A DNA stretch of 64,000 bases from Rhodococcus phenolicus (GCF_001646785.1 NZ_LRRH01000001.1:124001-188000); one strand, 5' to 3'. Counted from the first letter of the stretch, positions 37,922-49,447 are shown. Translations and numbers: made by a program. Notes: a model not told the origin generated them from the letters alone.

Positions 37922-39349
37922 ATGAACTCGCGCAGCTTCCACGAGCAGCTTTCGGACATGTGGCGCACCCGCCCGGTGCGCATGCCCGATCAGGGCCACG
38001 TCGCCGGTGTGTGCGCCGGCATCGGAGTTCGGTACGGCGTCGACCCGGTACTGATCCGGATCGCGTTCGTGGTGTCCACCCTCTTCGGGGGTGCCGGCAT
38101 CGTCCTGTACCTGGCGTGCTGGGTTCTTCTCGCCCGCTACGGCGACACGGTCTCCCCCGTCGAGTCCCTCGTCGGGCGCGGTCACAGCGCCGACTCGAAC
38201 ACCAAGGTGATCGTCCTGCTGGTGGCGCTCGCTGTGGCCGCGAGCGCGCTCGGCCCGATGGGCGCCGGCCTGGGCGGTTCCGGGTTCCTGAGCATGCTGC
38301 TGATGTTCGGCGGCCTGTGGCTGCTGTACCTGCGCAGACCGGAACCACCGGTGCTGCCCGCGGCGCCGGGGTCGGTCGCCTTCCAGCAGAATCCGTTTCC
38401 CGATTTCTCGTTCCCGCAGGCGTCGTACATTCCGACGCAATTCACCTCGTCCCCGTTCGCGCAGGAACCGTACGCCGCCGGGACGACCGCGGCTCCCGGA
38501 CCGGCGCCGGCCGACCCGAACTTCTGGGTCAAGGCCGAGCCCGCGGCCCCCGATGCCACCGATACAGCGCCCGGCGAGCCGACCGCAACCGCCGGTACCG
38601 GCACGGCGGACGCGTCGTTGCCACCCGCGGTGCCCCCATCCGACCCGGCCCGGTCCCCGTCCGATCTCCTCGGGGGAACGGCGACGCCGCCGGCCTGGGA
38701 CCCGCTGGGCGTCGCACCGTTCGCGTGGGACCTTCCCGAACCGGCGCCGGCCCGGACACCCGTGCCGGAGCAGAAGCAGCCGCGGTCGCGGTTGACGACC
38801 ACGATCCTGGGCCTGGCCGTGCTCGCCGCGGCCGCGGCCGGCGCGGTCGCCGCCGCCACCGGACTGGAGTGGCTGACACCGGCCCGGATCGGAGCGATCG
38901 CCCTCGCCGTCGTCGGACTGGGACTGCTGCTCGGTGCGTTCCTGCACCGCGGCCACGGCCTGCTGGTGGTGACCGGCCCGCTCATCGGGTTCGTGGTGCT
39001 CGCCTCACTCGTCGGGCCCATCGACACCTCGCGGTGGGGCCAGCAACAGCACGCACCCCGCACGATCGGTGAGCTGCAACCCGAGTACGCGGTCCAGATG
39101 GGCGAGCTCCAGCTCGATCTACGCGGACTGGACCTCACCGAGAACCGCACCGTCGCGGTCGAGAACCGGTTCGGCAACGCCCAGATCTTCCTGCCGGCGA
39201 ACCTGGATGTCGACATCACCTGTACCGAACGTGCGTCCTCGCCGTGCCCCGCCGAGGGCTTCGACGGTGGCGCCGACGGCCGCGGCGGCCCCGTCCTGAC
39301 CCTCGACATCGACACCGCATTCGGAAACTCGGAGGTGCACCGTGGCTGA
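37922..39349 (+). CDS. PspC-domain protein with LiaF-like C-terminus
   Basis: A 475-residue membrane protein. N-terminal PspC (GHVAGVCAGIGVRYGVDPVL, with a membrane helix), a second membrane segment, a long Pro/Ala-rich cytosolic linker (about 150-285), then three more hydrophobic segments and a C-terminal beta-rich domain (GELQLDLRGLDL, VENRFGNAQIFLPANLDVDI) like the LiaF/DUF2154 domain. Likely the inhibitor or sensor partner of the divergent kinase in a Lia-like envelope-stress system (inference). ATG 37922. Confidence 0.88.
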   Translation: MNSRSFHEQLSDMWRTRPVRMPDQGHVAGVCAGIGVRYGVDPVLIRIAFVVSTLFGGAGIVLYLACWVLLARYGDTVSPVESLVGRGHSADSNTKVIVLLVALAVAASALGPMGAGLGGSGFLSMLLMFGGLWLLYLRRPEPPVLPAAPGSVAFQQNPFPDFSFPQASYIPTQFTSSPFAQEPYAAGTTAAPGPAPADPNFWVKAEPAAPDATDTAPGEPTATAGTGTADASLPPAVPPSDPARSPSDLLGGTATPPAWDPLGVAPFAWDLPEPAPARTPVPEQKQPRSRLTTTILGLAVLAAAAAGAVAAATGLEWLTPARIGAIALAVVGLGLLLGAFLHRGHGLLVVTGPLIGFVVLASLVGPIDTSRWGQQQHAPRTIGELQPEYAVQMGELQLDLRGLDLTENRTVAVENRFGNAQIFLPANLDVDITCTERASSPCPAEGFDGGADGRGGPVLTLDIDTAFGNSEVHRG

Positions 39350-39602
39350 TTTCGACACCGACCACACCGGATCCGGCTCCGAGGACACCGGCACGACACG
39401 GCCGCACCGGCGAGGCCCGTCGATCCTGCTGCTGCTCGCCGCGATCGCTGCACTCGCGGTCAGCGGCTGGGCACTGATCGGCCCGTTCTCCCTGGATCCC
39501 CTCGCGAACGTGGAGTTCCGCTGGGTGTTCGTGGCCGTCGCCGTGGCCGTGGGCGCGGCCCTGCTGTTCGCACCCGGCAAACGATCCTGCCGCAGACACT
39601 GA
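39342..39602 (+). CDS. small two-helix membrane protein
   Basis: An 86-residue protein with two hydrophobic segments (SILLLLAAIAALAVSGWALI and WVFVAVAVAVGAALLF) after an acidic N-terminus. No family recognised. The GTG start overlaps the pspC-like gene by 8 bases, so they are translated together and the protein probably belongs to the same envelope-stress complex. Confidence 0.8.
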   Translation: MADFDTDHTGSGSEDTGTTRPHRRGPSILLLLAAIAALAVSGWALIGPFSLDPLANVEFRWVFVAVAVAVGAALLFAPGKRSCRRH

Positions 39603-39606
39603 AAGA

Positions 39607-39659
39607 ACTGCGCCCCACGGATTCTCGGAGTATCACAGCTCCGGTCCGTGGGGCGCAGT
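39607..39659. terminator. bidirectional terminator between the pspC operon and guaA
   Basis: Perfect 15-base inverted repeat (39607-39621 with 39645-39659) around a loop that itself can form a small stem (CGGAG/CTCCG). Placed between convergent genes, it can stop both transcripts. Confidence 0.85.
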
Positions 39660-39675
39660 CGCGTCTACGGGAGGA

Positions 39676-41247
39676 TCACTCCCACTCGATCGTTCCCGGC
39701 GGCTTGCTCGTCACGTCCAGGACCACGCGGTTGACCTCCGCGACCTCGTTGGTGATGCGGGTGGAAATCCGCTCGAGCGTCTCGTAGGGCAGGCGCGTCC
39801 AGTCCGCGGTCATCGCGTCCTCGCTCGAGACCGGGCGCAGGACGATCGGATGACCGTAGGTGCGGCCGTCACCCTGTACACCCACGCTGCGGACGTCGGC
39901 GAGCAGCACCACCGGGCACTGCCAGATCTGGCCGTCCAGGCCGGCGACGGTGAGCTCCTCGCGCGCAATGGAATCCGCGTGCCGCAGGATCTCGAGGCGC
40001 TCCTGGGTGACCTCGCCGATGATGCGGATACCCAGGCCCGGGCCCGGGAACGGCTGCCGTCCGACGATCTCCTCGGGCAGGCCCAGTTCCCGGCCGACGG
40101 CACGGACCTCGTCCTTGAACAGCAGGCGCAGCGGCTCGACCAGCTCGAACTGCAGGTCCTCGGGCAGACCGCCGACATTGTGGTGGCTCTTGATGTTCGC
40201 GGTTCCGGATCCGCCGCCGGATTCGACGACATCCGGGTACAGCGTGCCCTGGACGAGGAAGTCGACGGTCTCACCCTGCGCGGCGCTCTCGCCGAGCACC
40301 TCGGAGACCGCGCCCTCGAAGGAACGGATGAACTCGCGGCCGATGATCTTGCGCTTGGTTTCCGGGTCGGACACGCCGGCCAGCTCGCGCAGGAACGTCT
40401 CCGCGGCGTCGACCGTGACCAGCCGGGCGCCGGTTGCGGCGACGAAGTCCTTCTCGACCTGCTCGCGCTCACCGGCGCGCATCAGACCGTGGTCGACGAA
40501 CACGCACGTGAGACGGTCACCGATGGCCCGCTGTACGAGCGCGGCCGCCACCGCCGAGTCGACACCGCCGGAGAGCCCGCAGATGGCCTTGCCGTCGCCG
40601 ACCTGCTCACGCACCTGCTCGATGAGGGCATCGGCGATGTTCGCGGCCGTCCACGCGCCGGGGATGCCGGCGATCTCGTGCAGGAAGCGGCTGAGCACCT
40701 GCTGACCGTGCGGCGAGTGCAGAACTTCCGGGTGGTACTGGACGCCGGCGAGACGGCGGGCGCGATCCTCGAACGCCGCGACCGGCGCGCCCGCGCTGGA
40801 CGCGGTGACCTCGAATCCCTCCGGGGCGGCGGTGACGCCGTCGCCGTGGCTCATCCACACCGGCTGCGTCGCCGGCAGTCCGTCGTGCAGGACGCCGCCG
40901 CTGACGGACATCTCGGTGCGGCCGTACTCCCGGCTGCCGGTGTGCGCGACCGTGCCGCCGAGAGCCTGGGCCATTGCCTGGAAGCCGTAGCAGATACCGA
41001 AGACCGGCACCCCCAGGTCGAACAGTTTCGGGTCGAGCCGGGGCGCGCCGTCCTCGTACACGCTGGACGGGCCGCCGGACAGCACGACCGCGAGCGGCTC
41101 CTTGGCTGCGATCTCCTCGACGGTGGCCGTGTGCGGCACGACCTCCGAGTAGACCTTCGCTTCACGGACGCGACGAGCGATCAGCTGCGCGTACTGGGCT
41201 CCGAAGTCGACGACGAGGACCGGCCTGGACTGCTGGGTTTGCGACAC
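39676..41247 (-). CDS. guaA: GMP synthase (glutamine-hydrolysing)
   Basis: A 523-residue two-domain enzyme that converts XMP to GMP. The glutaminase part has Cys86 in [10 protein letters not shown] and the His/Glu pair in [13 protein letters not shown]. The synthetase part has the ATP-PPase loop [15 protein letters not shown] and ends KPPGTIEWE, the usual terminus. GTG start. It lies with guaB3 and guaB in one leftward group, interrupted by the cholesterol-oxidase-like gene. Confidence 0.97.
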   Translation of the reverse strand: MSQTQQSRPVLVVDFGAQYAQLIARRVREAKVYSEVVPHTATVEEIAAKEPLAVVLSGGPSSVYEDGAPRLDPKLFDLGVPVFGICYGFQAMAQALGGTVAHTGSREYGRTEMSVSGGVLHDGLPATQPVWMSHGDGVTAAPEGFEVTASSAGAPVAAFEDRARRLAGVQYHPEVLHSPHGQQVLSRFLHEIAGIPGAWTAANIADALIEQVREQVGDGKAICGLSGGVDSAVAAALVQRAIGDRLTCVFVDHGLMRAGEREQVEKDFVAATGARLVTVDAAETFLRELAGVSDPETKRKIIGREFIRSFEGAVSEVLGESAAQGETVDFLVQGTLYPDVVESGGGSGTANIKSHHNVGGLPEDLQFELVEPLRLLFKDEVRAVGRELGLPEEIVGRQPFPGPGLGIRIIGEVTQERLEILRHADSIAREELTVAGLDGQIWQCPVVLLADVRSVGVQGDGRTYGHPIVLRPVSSEDAMTADWTRLPYETLERISTRITNEVAEVNRVVLDVTSKPPGTIEWE

Positions 41248-41288
41248 CCGAACAGTCTAAGCGGCGGTCCCCGTCACACGAACGCCGG

Positions 41289-43019
41289 TCAGGCCACGCC
41301 CGATTCCGAACCGCTGCGGATCTCGACGATCGGCAGCGACAGCGCACCGGGTGCACCCGCCGGCACCACCGGATTCTTCGGGGCGACCGGATCCAGCCGG
41401 CGGTACGGCTCGCCCTGCGCGGGACGAGTGTCGTTCTCGCCCTTGTTCGGCCACAGCGACGCGGACCGTTCGGCCTGCGCGGCGATCGTCAGCGACGGGT
41501 TCACCCCGAGATTCGCGGAGACGGCGGCACCGTCGACGACGCTGAGCGTCGGGTAACCGAACACCCGGTGGTAGGGGTCGATGACGCCGTGGTCGCGGTC
41601 GGTGCCGATGACCACGCCGCCGAGGAAGTGCGCGGTCAGCGGGATGTTGAAGATCTCTCCCCACGTGCCGCCGGCGACGCCGTCGATCTTCTCCGCTATG
41701 CGGCGGGTGGCCTCGTTCCCGGCGGGAATCCAGGTGGGATTCGGTTCGCCGTGCCCCTGCCTGCTGGTGACCCGGCGGCCGAAGAACCCCTTCTTCGTGT
41801 AAGTGGTGATGGAGTTGTCGAGGTTCTGCATGACCAGCGCGATGATGGTCCGCTCGCTCCAGTCCTTGACCGACAGCATCCGGGCCATCTGCACCGGGTT
41901 CTTCGCGACCTGGATCAGGAATTTCACCCACCGCGGGGTGCGTCCGCCGCCGTCGGTCATGAGGGTCTGCAGCAGACCCATCGCGTTCGAGCCCTTTCCG
42001 TAGCGGACCGGCTCGATGTGCGTGTCGGAGGTCGGGTGGAACGACGAGGTGATCGCCACCCCGCGCGTCAGGTCCATGTCGGGGTCGACGGACATCCTGC
42101 CGGCGCCGACGATCGACTCGGAATTCGTGCGGGTCAGCTCGCCGAGCCGATCCGACAGTTCGGGCAGCGCGCCGGTGTCCTTGAGGTGGTGCAGCAGGTG
42201 CTGGGTGCCCCAGGTTCCGGCGGCGAGCACGACGTGACCGGCGGTGTAAGTGCGCCGGTTCTTCCGCCGCCATGCCCCGGTCCGTTCGGTGGCGACCTCC
42301 CAGGTGCCGTCGGCGGTCTCCCGCAGACCGGTGACGGTCGTCATCGGGACGATCTCGGCGCCGGCCTTCTCGGCGAGGCCGAGATAGTTCTTCACCAGGG
42401 TGTTCTTCGCGCCGTGCCGGCAGCCGGTCATGCACTCGCCGCATTCGATGCAACCGGTGCGGTCGGGCCCCACCCCACCGAAGTAGGGGTCGGCGACGGT
42501 GCGGCCGGGCTCCCCGAAATACACGCCCACGGGTGTCTGGATGAACGTGTCGCCCACTCCCATGTCGTCGGCGACGGACTTGATCACGTCGTCGGCGGGG
42601 GTCATGTGCGGGTTCGTCACGACACCGAGGATCCGGCGGGCCTGCTCGTAGAACGGGGAGAGTTCGTCGTGCCAGTCGGTGATGTGTGCCCACTGCTTGT
42701 CCTCGAAGAACGACGCGGGCGGCTTGTAGAGCGTGTTCGCGTAGTTGAGCGATCCGCCGCCGACGCCGGCGCCGGCGAGGATGAGGCAGTCGCGCAGAAG
42801 GTGTACGCGCTGGATGCCGAAGCAGCCGAACTTCGGGGCCCACAGGAAACGCTTGAGATCCCAGCTGGTCTTCGCGAAATCCGCGTCCGCGTAGCGCCGG
42901 CCCGCCTCGAGAACCCCGACGCGGTATCCCTTCTCGACGAGACGCAACGCCGTGACGCTGCCACCGAAGCCCGATCCGACGACGAGGACGTCGTAGTCCG
43001 TCTCGCGCTGCTTACCCAT
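41289..43019 (-). CDS. choD: GMC oxidoreductase, cholesterol oxidase-like (ChoD-type)
   Basis: A 576-residue FAD enzyme. The dinucleotide motif is VLVVGSGFGGSVTALRL; a second GMC region has GAGVGGGSLNYANTLYK; GHVVLAAGTWGTQHLL and the C-terminal substrate/FAD region PTLSVVDGAAVSANLGVNPS. A Cys-rich loop (CIECGECMTGCRHGAKN) is typical for the ChoD subgroup. It corresponds by position to M. tuberculosis choD next to guaB3; sterol oxidase activity of this subgroup is debated. ATG with GGAGG site. A TACTNNCCAGTA palindrome lies in its promoter region. Confidence 0.88.
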   Translation of the reverse strand: MGKQRETDYDVLVVGSGFGGSVTALRLVEKGYRVGVLEAGRRYADADFAKTSWDLKRFLWAPKFGCFGIQRVHLLRDCLILAGAGVGGGSLNYANTLYKPPASFFEDKQWAHITDWHDELSPFYEQARRILGVVTNPHMTPADDVIKSVADDMGVGDTFIQTPVGVYFGEPGRTVADPYFGGVGPDRTGCIECGECMTGCRHGAKNTLVKNYLGLAEKAGAEIVPMTTVTGLRETADGTWEVATERTGAWRRKNRRTYTAGHVVLAAGTWGTQHLLHHLKDTGALPELSDRLGELTRTNSESIVGAGRMSVDPDMDLTRGVAITSSFHPTSDTHIEPVRYGKGSNAMGLLQTLMTDGGGRTPRWVKFLIQVAKNPVQMARMLSVKDWSERTIIALVMQNLDNSITTYTKKGFFGRRVTSRQGHGEPNPTWIPAGNEATRRIAEKIDGVAGGTWGEIFNIPLTAHFLGGVVIGTDRDHGVIDPYHRVFGYPTLSVVDGAAVSANLGVNPSLTIAAQAERSASLWPNKGENDTRPAQGEPYRRLDPVAPKNPVVPAGAPGALSLPIVEIRSGSESGVA

Positions 43020-43050
43020 CGGAGTACCTCCACCCGTGAAGACTGGTTGT

Positions 43051-43062
43051 TACTCGCCAGTA
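43051..43062. promoter_or_regulatory. TACTNNCCAGTA-type palindrome upstream of the ChoD-like gene
   Basis: TACTCGCCAGTA, embedded in TTGTTACT. The same element (TACTGTCCAGTA within TTGTTACT) occurs at 46890-46901 upstream of the secreted lipase. Probably a shared operator; the regulator is unknown. Nothing else is evident in the 233-base gap. Confidence 0.55.
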
Positions 43063-43252
43063 TGCACCCCGGTTCTGTGACAGCTGCCACAAGGATGACC
43101 TAACCGTTACCGCGCGTACCGGAAACCCCAGGTGGTGCACTCCGGCGGGCGCCGCGCACCACGACGGCACAAACGACGACGGCCGGACGCCGAGTCGATC
43201 CGTTTCACACGAACCGATCCGACATCCGGCCACCGGAAGCGGAAGTCACCCG

Positions 43253-44395
43253 TCAGGCGCGAACCGACAGACCCACCTTCTGGAACTCCTTGAGGTCCGA
43301 GTAACCGGACTTCGCCATCGCCCGGCGCAGCCCGCCGACGAGGTTCAGCGAACCGTACGGGTCGTCCGACGGACCGCCGAGCACCCGATCCAGGCCGGGA
43401 CGCTCGTCGTCGACCTCGACCTGCAGCACGGAACCGCGCGGCATCGACGGATGCGCCGCGACGGACGGCCAGTACCAGCCGCGTCCCGGCGCCTCGGCGG
43501 ACACCGCGAGCGGCGCCCCGAGCACGGCCGCGTCGGCACCGCAGGCGATGGCCTTCGCGAGATCGCCGGCGGTCTCGATGTCGCCGTCGGCGATGACATG
43601 CACGTAGCGGCCCCCGGTCTCGTCCAGGTAATCGCGACGTGCCGCGGCGGCGTCCGCGATCGCGGTGGCCATCGGGATCCCGATACCGAGAGCACCGCTG
43701 GTCGTCGTGGCGCCGGCCGTGGAGCCGTAGCCGACGATGACGCCTGCCGCACCGGTACGCATCAGGTGCAGGGCCGTGCGGTGATCGCTCACGCCGCCGG
43801 CCACGACCGGAACGTCGAGTTCCGAGATGAACGTCTTGAGGTTGAGCGGCTCGTCCTCACCGTGCGCGACGTGCTCGGCGGAGATGATCGTGCCCTGAAC
43901 GACGAGAAGGTCGATGCCCGCCTTGATCAGGTCCGGGGTCAGCGCACGCGCATTCTGGGGACTGACCCGCACCGCCGTCGTCACGCCCGAGTCCCGCACC
44001 TCGCCGACCGCGGCGGCGAGCAACTCGGGACGCAGCGGCGCCGCGTGCAGTTTCTGCAGGTACGCCACCGCCGCGCTCGGATCCGGATTCGTCTCGGCGA
44101 GCTCGACGAGCTTGGCGATCTCCGCCTCGACGTCCTCGTGCCGGCCCCACAGACCTTCACCGTTGATGACACCCAGACCGCCGGCCTTGCCGAGTTCGAC
44201 GGCGAACTTCGGCGACACCAGGGCGTCGGTGGGATGCGCGAGCAGCGGGATGTCGAATCGGTAGGCATCGAGCTGCCAGGCCGTCGACACCTCCTTGGAG
44301 GACCGCGTCCGGCGGGACGGCACGATGTCGATGTCGTCCAGCTCGTAGGTGCGCCGGGCGGTGCGGCCCATGCCGATTTCAACGAGGTCGCGCAC
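43253..44395 (-). CDS. guaB3: GuaB3 family IMP dehydrogenase-related protein
   Basis: A 380-residue TIM-barrel protein of the GuaB3 group, lacking the CBS pair. The segment where IMPDH has its catalytic Cys loop reads GYGSTAGATTTSG with no Cys, as in the M. tuberculosis homologue (from memory), so activity as a standard IMPDH is doubtful. It begins VRDLVEIGMGRTARRTYELD. GTG at 44395 with an AAAGGGG site. It follows guaB by 87 bases on the same strand. Confidence 0.93.
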   Translation of the reverse strand: MRDLVEIGMGRTARRTYELDDIDIVPSRRTRSSKEVSTAWQLDAYRFDIPLLAHPTDALVSPKFAVELGKAGGLGVINGEGLWGRHEDVEAEIAKLVELAETNPDPSAAVAYLQKLHAAPLRPELLAAAVGEVRDSGVTTAVRVSPQNARALTPDLIKAGIDLLVVQGTIISAEHVAHGEDEPLNLKTFISELDVPVVAGGVSDHRTALHLMRTGAAGVIVGYGSTAGATTTSGALGIGIPMATAIADAAAARRDYLDETGGRYVHVIADGDIETAGDLAKAIACGADAAVLGAPLAVSAEAPGRGWYWPSVAAHPSMPRGSVLQVEVDDERPGLDRVLGGPSDDPYGSLNLVGGLRRAMAKSGYSDLKEFQKVGLSVRA

Positions 44396-44482
44396 GCGCG
44401 CCCCTTTCTCGTGTGAGGTCGGTCCTCTCGTCACGGACGAGGACGAGAGGGGAAACGACCGGCGGTGGATCGAACGTGCGGC

Positions 44483-46309
<1,827 letters not shown>

Positions 46310-46353
46310 CTACGGCTGGCGCAGACCCCACCGCACTGCGTACCGTGGGTGTC

Positions 46354-46764
46354 GTGCGTGATCAGTTACCTCCGGGTCTTCCACCGGACCCCTTCGCCGG
46401 AGATCCCGACGACCCGTCGGCCGCGTTGGACGCGATCGAACCGGGTCAGCCGCTGGACCCCTCGGAGCGACTGGCGGTCGAAGAGGACCTCGCGGACCTC
46501 GCCGTCTACGAGGCACTGCTGGCCCCGCGCGGGGTCCGCGGTCTCGTCGTGTGCTGCGAGGACTGCCACCAGGACCACTACCACGATTGGGACATGCTGC
46601 GCGCGAACCTGCTGCAGCTCCTCGTCGACGGGACGGTCCGCCCGCACGAACCCGCCTACGATCCGGCCCCTGAGGCATACGTCACGTGGGACTACTGCCG
46701 CGGGTACGCGGATGCCTCGATGAACGAGGCGCTCCCCGCAGATCCCTACGGCTTCGATTCCTGA
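46354..46764 (+). CDS. DUF5319 protein (Rv3412-like)
   Basis: A 136-residue acidic soluble protein with a CCEDCHQDHYHDWDML motif, a possible metal site, and WDYCRGYADASMNEAL near the end. Length and position (between guaB and rsdA/sigD) match Rv3412 of M. tuberculosis, DUF5319. Function unknown. The GTG at 46354 gives the family start; the longer ATG-initiated reading from 45949 overlaps the guaB leader. Confidence 0.88.
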   Translation: MRDQLPPGLPPDPFAGDPDDPSAALDAIEPGQPLDPSERLAVEEDLADLAVYEALLAPRGVRGLVVCCEDCHQDHYHDWDMLRANLLQLLVDGTVRPHEPAYDPAPEAYVTWDYCRGYADASMNEALPADPYGFDS

Positions 46765-46809
46765 CGACGCACGCGAAACACCGCTGATCACGTGCGGTGA
46801 CCCGAACAC

Positions 46810-46849
46810 CGACGACGCCCGACCGGACGATTCCGGTCGGGCGTCGTCG
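46810..46849. terminator. terminator of the DUF5319 gene
   Basis: Perfect 18-base inverted repeat (46810-46827 with 46832-46849) and a 4-base loop CGAT, 45 bases past the stop. No T-run. Confidence 0.85.
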
Positions 46850-46889
46850 TGTGTGCCCCGGGGTGCCGAAACTTGACATCATTGCTTGT

Positions 46890-46901
46890 TACTGTCCAGT
46901 A
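46890..46901. promoter_or_regulatory. TACTNNCCAGTA-type palindrome upstream of the lipase
   Basis: TACTGTCCAGTA, preceded by TTGACA at 46873-46878; the palindrome overlaps the expected -10 (CAGTAT, 18-base spacing). Twin of the site at 43051. A repressor site is likely. Confidence 0.6.
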
Positions 46902-46981
46902 TCACCCCCGTGACCGGCGCGACTCGACGTACCGGTCGTCACCGACGCCACTCGGCGCCGACCAGTATGGGGGATTCATCG

Positions 46982-48316
46982 ATGCCGTATCAGTACAGGT
47001 GGAAGGCCGGAGCCGGCCCGAACCTCCGAGTCCGGGCCGTGGTCGTCGCGGTCGTCGCGTGCCTGGGATCGACCGTTGTCGGGCTCACCGCTGCGCCCGC
47101 CGCGGCCGCCCCGGTCAGCGACTTCTACATTCCGCCCGCCACGTTCGACCAGGCACCCGGCGCGATCGTGAAGGAGACGCCGACGCCGATCTTCGCGACC
47201 GCGCCGACCGCGAACGGCACCCTCCCGGTGGACGGCCGGCTGGTCATGTACACCTCGCGGACCCAGGACGGGACACCGGTCGCGGTGTCCGGCACCTACA
47301 TCGAGCCCACCCACCCGTGGGAGGGTCCGGGCGAGCGGCCCACCGTCGTGATCGCTCCCGGCACATCCGGCCAGGGCGACCACTGCGCGATCTCCGCCGC
47401 ATTCTCGAGCGGCCTGTTCGCCGATCCCTCCAAGCTGTCCATCTCCGCGAACCAGGAGGCGCTGTCGGCCGGCGCGTGGAGCGCGGCAGGCGCGCGGGTG
47501 TTCGTCACCGACTACATCGGCCTCGGCACCCCGGGCATCCACACCTACGCCAACCGGGTCGAACAGGCGCACGCCGTCCTCGACGCCGCGCGCGCAGCCA
47601 ACAACCTCTCCGGATCCGGCGACGCCACCCCCCTTCTGTTCTGGGGCTATTCCCAGGGCGGCGGCGCCACGGCGGCAGCCGCGGAGATGCTGCCGACATA
47701 CGCACCCGAGCTCAATCTCAAGGGCACCTGGGCGGGCGGCCCGACCGCGAATCTGATCGAAATCCTCGACACTATCGACGGCGCGCTCATCGGCGGCGCG
47801 ATCGGCTTCGCGATCAACGGATTCATCGACCGAAATCCCGAGATCCGGCCCCTCCTCGCGCCGAGACTCACCCCTGAGGGAAGAGACCTGCTCGCCACGT
47901 TGTCGGATTCGTGCATCGGCGATGTCATCATGAAGCACCCGTTCCTGCGAACTGCCCCCTACACCACCGACGGGCGCTCCCTGCTCGCCCACCTCCAGGA
48001 GATCCCCGAAGTGCTGTCGGACCTGAACGACCAGCGCATCGGAACGATGACACCACCCAGCCCGGTGCTGATCACCAGCGGCCGCAACGACGACACCGTC
48101 CCCTACGGCCAGGCCCGCCGGCTCGCGGAGGACTGGTGCTCGCTCGGCGCGACGGTCACGTTCCGGACCAACGAGCTGCCGCCGATCCTGCCCGGAACAA
48201 CGCTGCCCAACCACTTCGGTCCTCTGCTGATCGACGGCTACGGCACGGACACCGCCGTCTCGTTCCTGTACGACCGGCTGGCGGACGCACCGCTGTCGGG
48301 ATGCGCGATCGACTGA
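46982..48316 (+). CDS. secreted lipase, LIP family
   Basis: A 444-residue exported lipase. A signal peptide (VRAVVVAVVACLGSTVVGL, cleavage near AAPAAAA-P) is followed by an alpha/beta hydrolase with the nucleophile elbow FWGYSQGGGAT, acid in SGRNDDTVPYG and His in LPNHFGPLL. Mature Cys residues could form disulfides (GDHCAIS, SDSCIGD, EDWCSLG, SGCAID). Family members attack triacylglycerols or mycolate esters. The ATG at 46982 has GGGGGA upstream; another ATG lies 15 bases earlier. Confidence 0.92.
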   Translation: MPYQYRWKAGAGPNLRVRAVVVAVVACLGSTVVGLTAAPAAAAPVSDFYIPPATFDQAPGAIVKETPTPIFATAPTANGTLPVDGRLVMYTSRTQDGTPVAVSGTYIEPTHPWEGPGERPTVVIAPGTSGQGDHCAISAAFSSGLFADPSKLSISANQEALSAGAWSAAGARVFVTDYIGLGTPGIHTYANRVEQAHAVLDAARAANNLSGSGDATPLLFWGYSQGGGATAAAAEMLPTYAPELNLKGTWAGGPTANLIEILDTIDGALIGGAIGFAINGFIDRNPEIRPLLAPRLTPEGRDLLATLSDSCIGDVIMKHPFLRTAPYTTDGRSLLAHLQEIPEVLSDLNDQRIGTMTPPSPVLITSGRNDDTVPYGQARRLAEDWCSLGATVTFRTNELPPILPGTTLPNHFGPLLIDGYGTDTAVSFLYDRLADAPLSGCAID

Positions 48317-48335
48317 GGTAGCCGATACACGACGA

Positions 48336-48377
48336 AACAGCGGCGCCGGCACACCAGGGTGTGCCGGCGCCGCTGTT
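48336..48377. terminator. bidirectional terminator between lipase and rsdA
   Basis: Perfect 19-base inverted repeat (48336-48354 with 48359-48377), loop CAGG, flanked by AA/TT. Sits between convergent genes. Confidence 0.87.
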
Positions 48378-48394
48378 CACGTGCGGGGCGTTCC

Positions 48395-49447
48395 TCAGCG
48401 CACTTCCGCGCTCTCCGGCGACCGGGTCACCGGCTGGCTGATCGACTGCTGCTCGAGCGAAGTCGTCGATGCCGAGGCGGACGCCGTCGTGGTGGGCGGA
48501 GCTTCGGTGGTGGGCGGCGTGCTGGGCTCGCTGCTCGGTGCCGGTGGCGTGGTCGTCGGGCGGGTGCTCGGTTCGACCGGCGGTGTGGACGGGACCGTCG
48601 TCGGCTCGTTCAGGATCGTCGGATCCGTGGTCGGGGACGGAGACGGTTGTGTCAGGGCGTCCGTCGGGGTGCTCGCAGAGGTTCCCGGCCACGTCGTGCC
48701 GGGGGTCTGCGGGATCGTGGCGGCATCGGACTGCGGCGGCGTGAACGGCGGCAGCAGGGGCGGGAGGGGCTGCCCCGGCACCGGAGACGGCGGGACGGGC
48801 ACGAGCCTGCTCAGCTCGTCGGCCAGGCGCTCCAGCCAGTTGCCCAGTTCGTCACGTTGACCGGCATCGGCCACATCGCTGGAACGGACCTGGGCGGACG
48901 CGAGCAGTTCCTGCGCACCGGCGGTGTCGCCGGCAGCGATCGCACGCTCGGCCTGCTCGAGGCTGGACGTGGTGTCGATGCGCGCGACGGTGCTCTGCGC
49001 CTGTTCGCTGAACACGACTTCCTTGACGCCCCACAGCGGGTCGCCCGGTTCGGCGCTGTAGGACACGGCTGCCGCCGTGCCGACGGCGACCGCGACGAGT
49101 GCGGCGGCGCCGGCAATGGGACGCAGCAGGCGCAGCTGGGTGCGGGAACGCGTTCGACTGTTCGTCAGCGCATCGCGGGCACCGATTTCGCGGTTGACCG
49201 CTGCGACGATCTCGTCGAGCTCGGGACCGGCAGGTAATGGCTCGGCGAGGATCTCGGCGCGCCATCCTGCCAGCAGCGTGGCAAGTTCGTATTCTTCGTC
49301 CGATTCCGTCGTTACCGGACCGTCACCGGAGATCGCGTCGATGAGGGCATCATCACGACGCACTGCCGCGATGTCCACCGGGGTGCCGTCGTCGGCGAGA
49401 TCAGCGTGGAAGTCGTCGTCACCGCGCTTCCTACCCATTCCTCTCAC
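48395..49447 (-). CDS. rsdA: anti-sigma-D factor RsdA
   Basis: A 350-residue single-pass membrane protein. The N-terminal cytosolic part (1-105) carries a SigD-binding-like segment (RDDALIDAISGD, then ATLLAGWRAEILAEPLPAGP). A membrane helix spans about 109-130. The extracytoplasmic part has LWGVKEVVFSEQAQSTVARI and a long Pro/Thr/Ser-rich tail (about 240-350). RsdA is normally degraded to release SigD. Start taken at GTG 49447, overlapping sigD by 17 bases; ATG 49438 is an alternative. Confidence 0.9.
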   Translation of the reverse strand: MRGMGRKRGDDDFHADLADDGTPVDIAAVRRDDALIDAISGDGPVTTESDEEYELATLLAGWRAEILAEPLPAGPELDEIVAAVNREIGARDALTNSRTRSRTQLRLLRPIAGAAALVAVAVGTAAAVSYSAEPGDPLWGVKEVVFSEQAQSTVARIDTTSSLEQAERAIAAGDTAGAQELLASAQVRSSDVADAGQRDELGNWLERLADELSRLVPVPPSPVPGQPLPPLLPPFTPPQSDAATIPQTPGTTWPGTSASTPTDALTQPSPSPTTDPTILNEPTTVPSTPPVEPSTRPTTTPPAPSSEPSTPPTTEAPPTTTASASASTTSLEQQSISQPVTRSPESAEVR

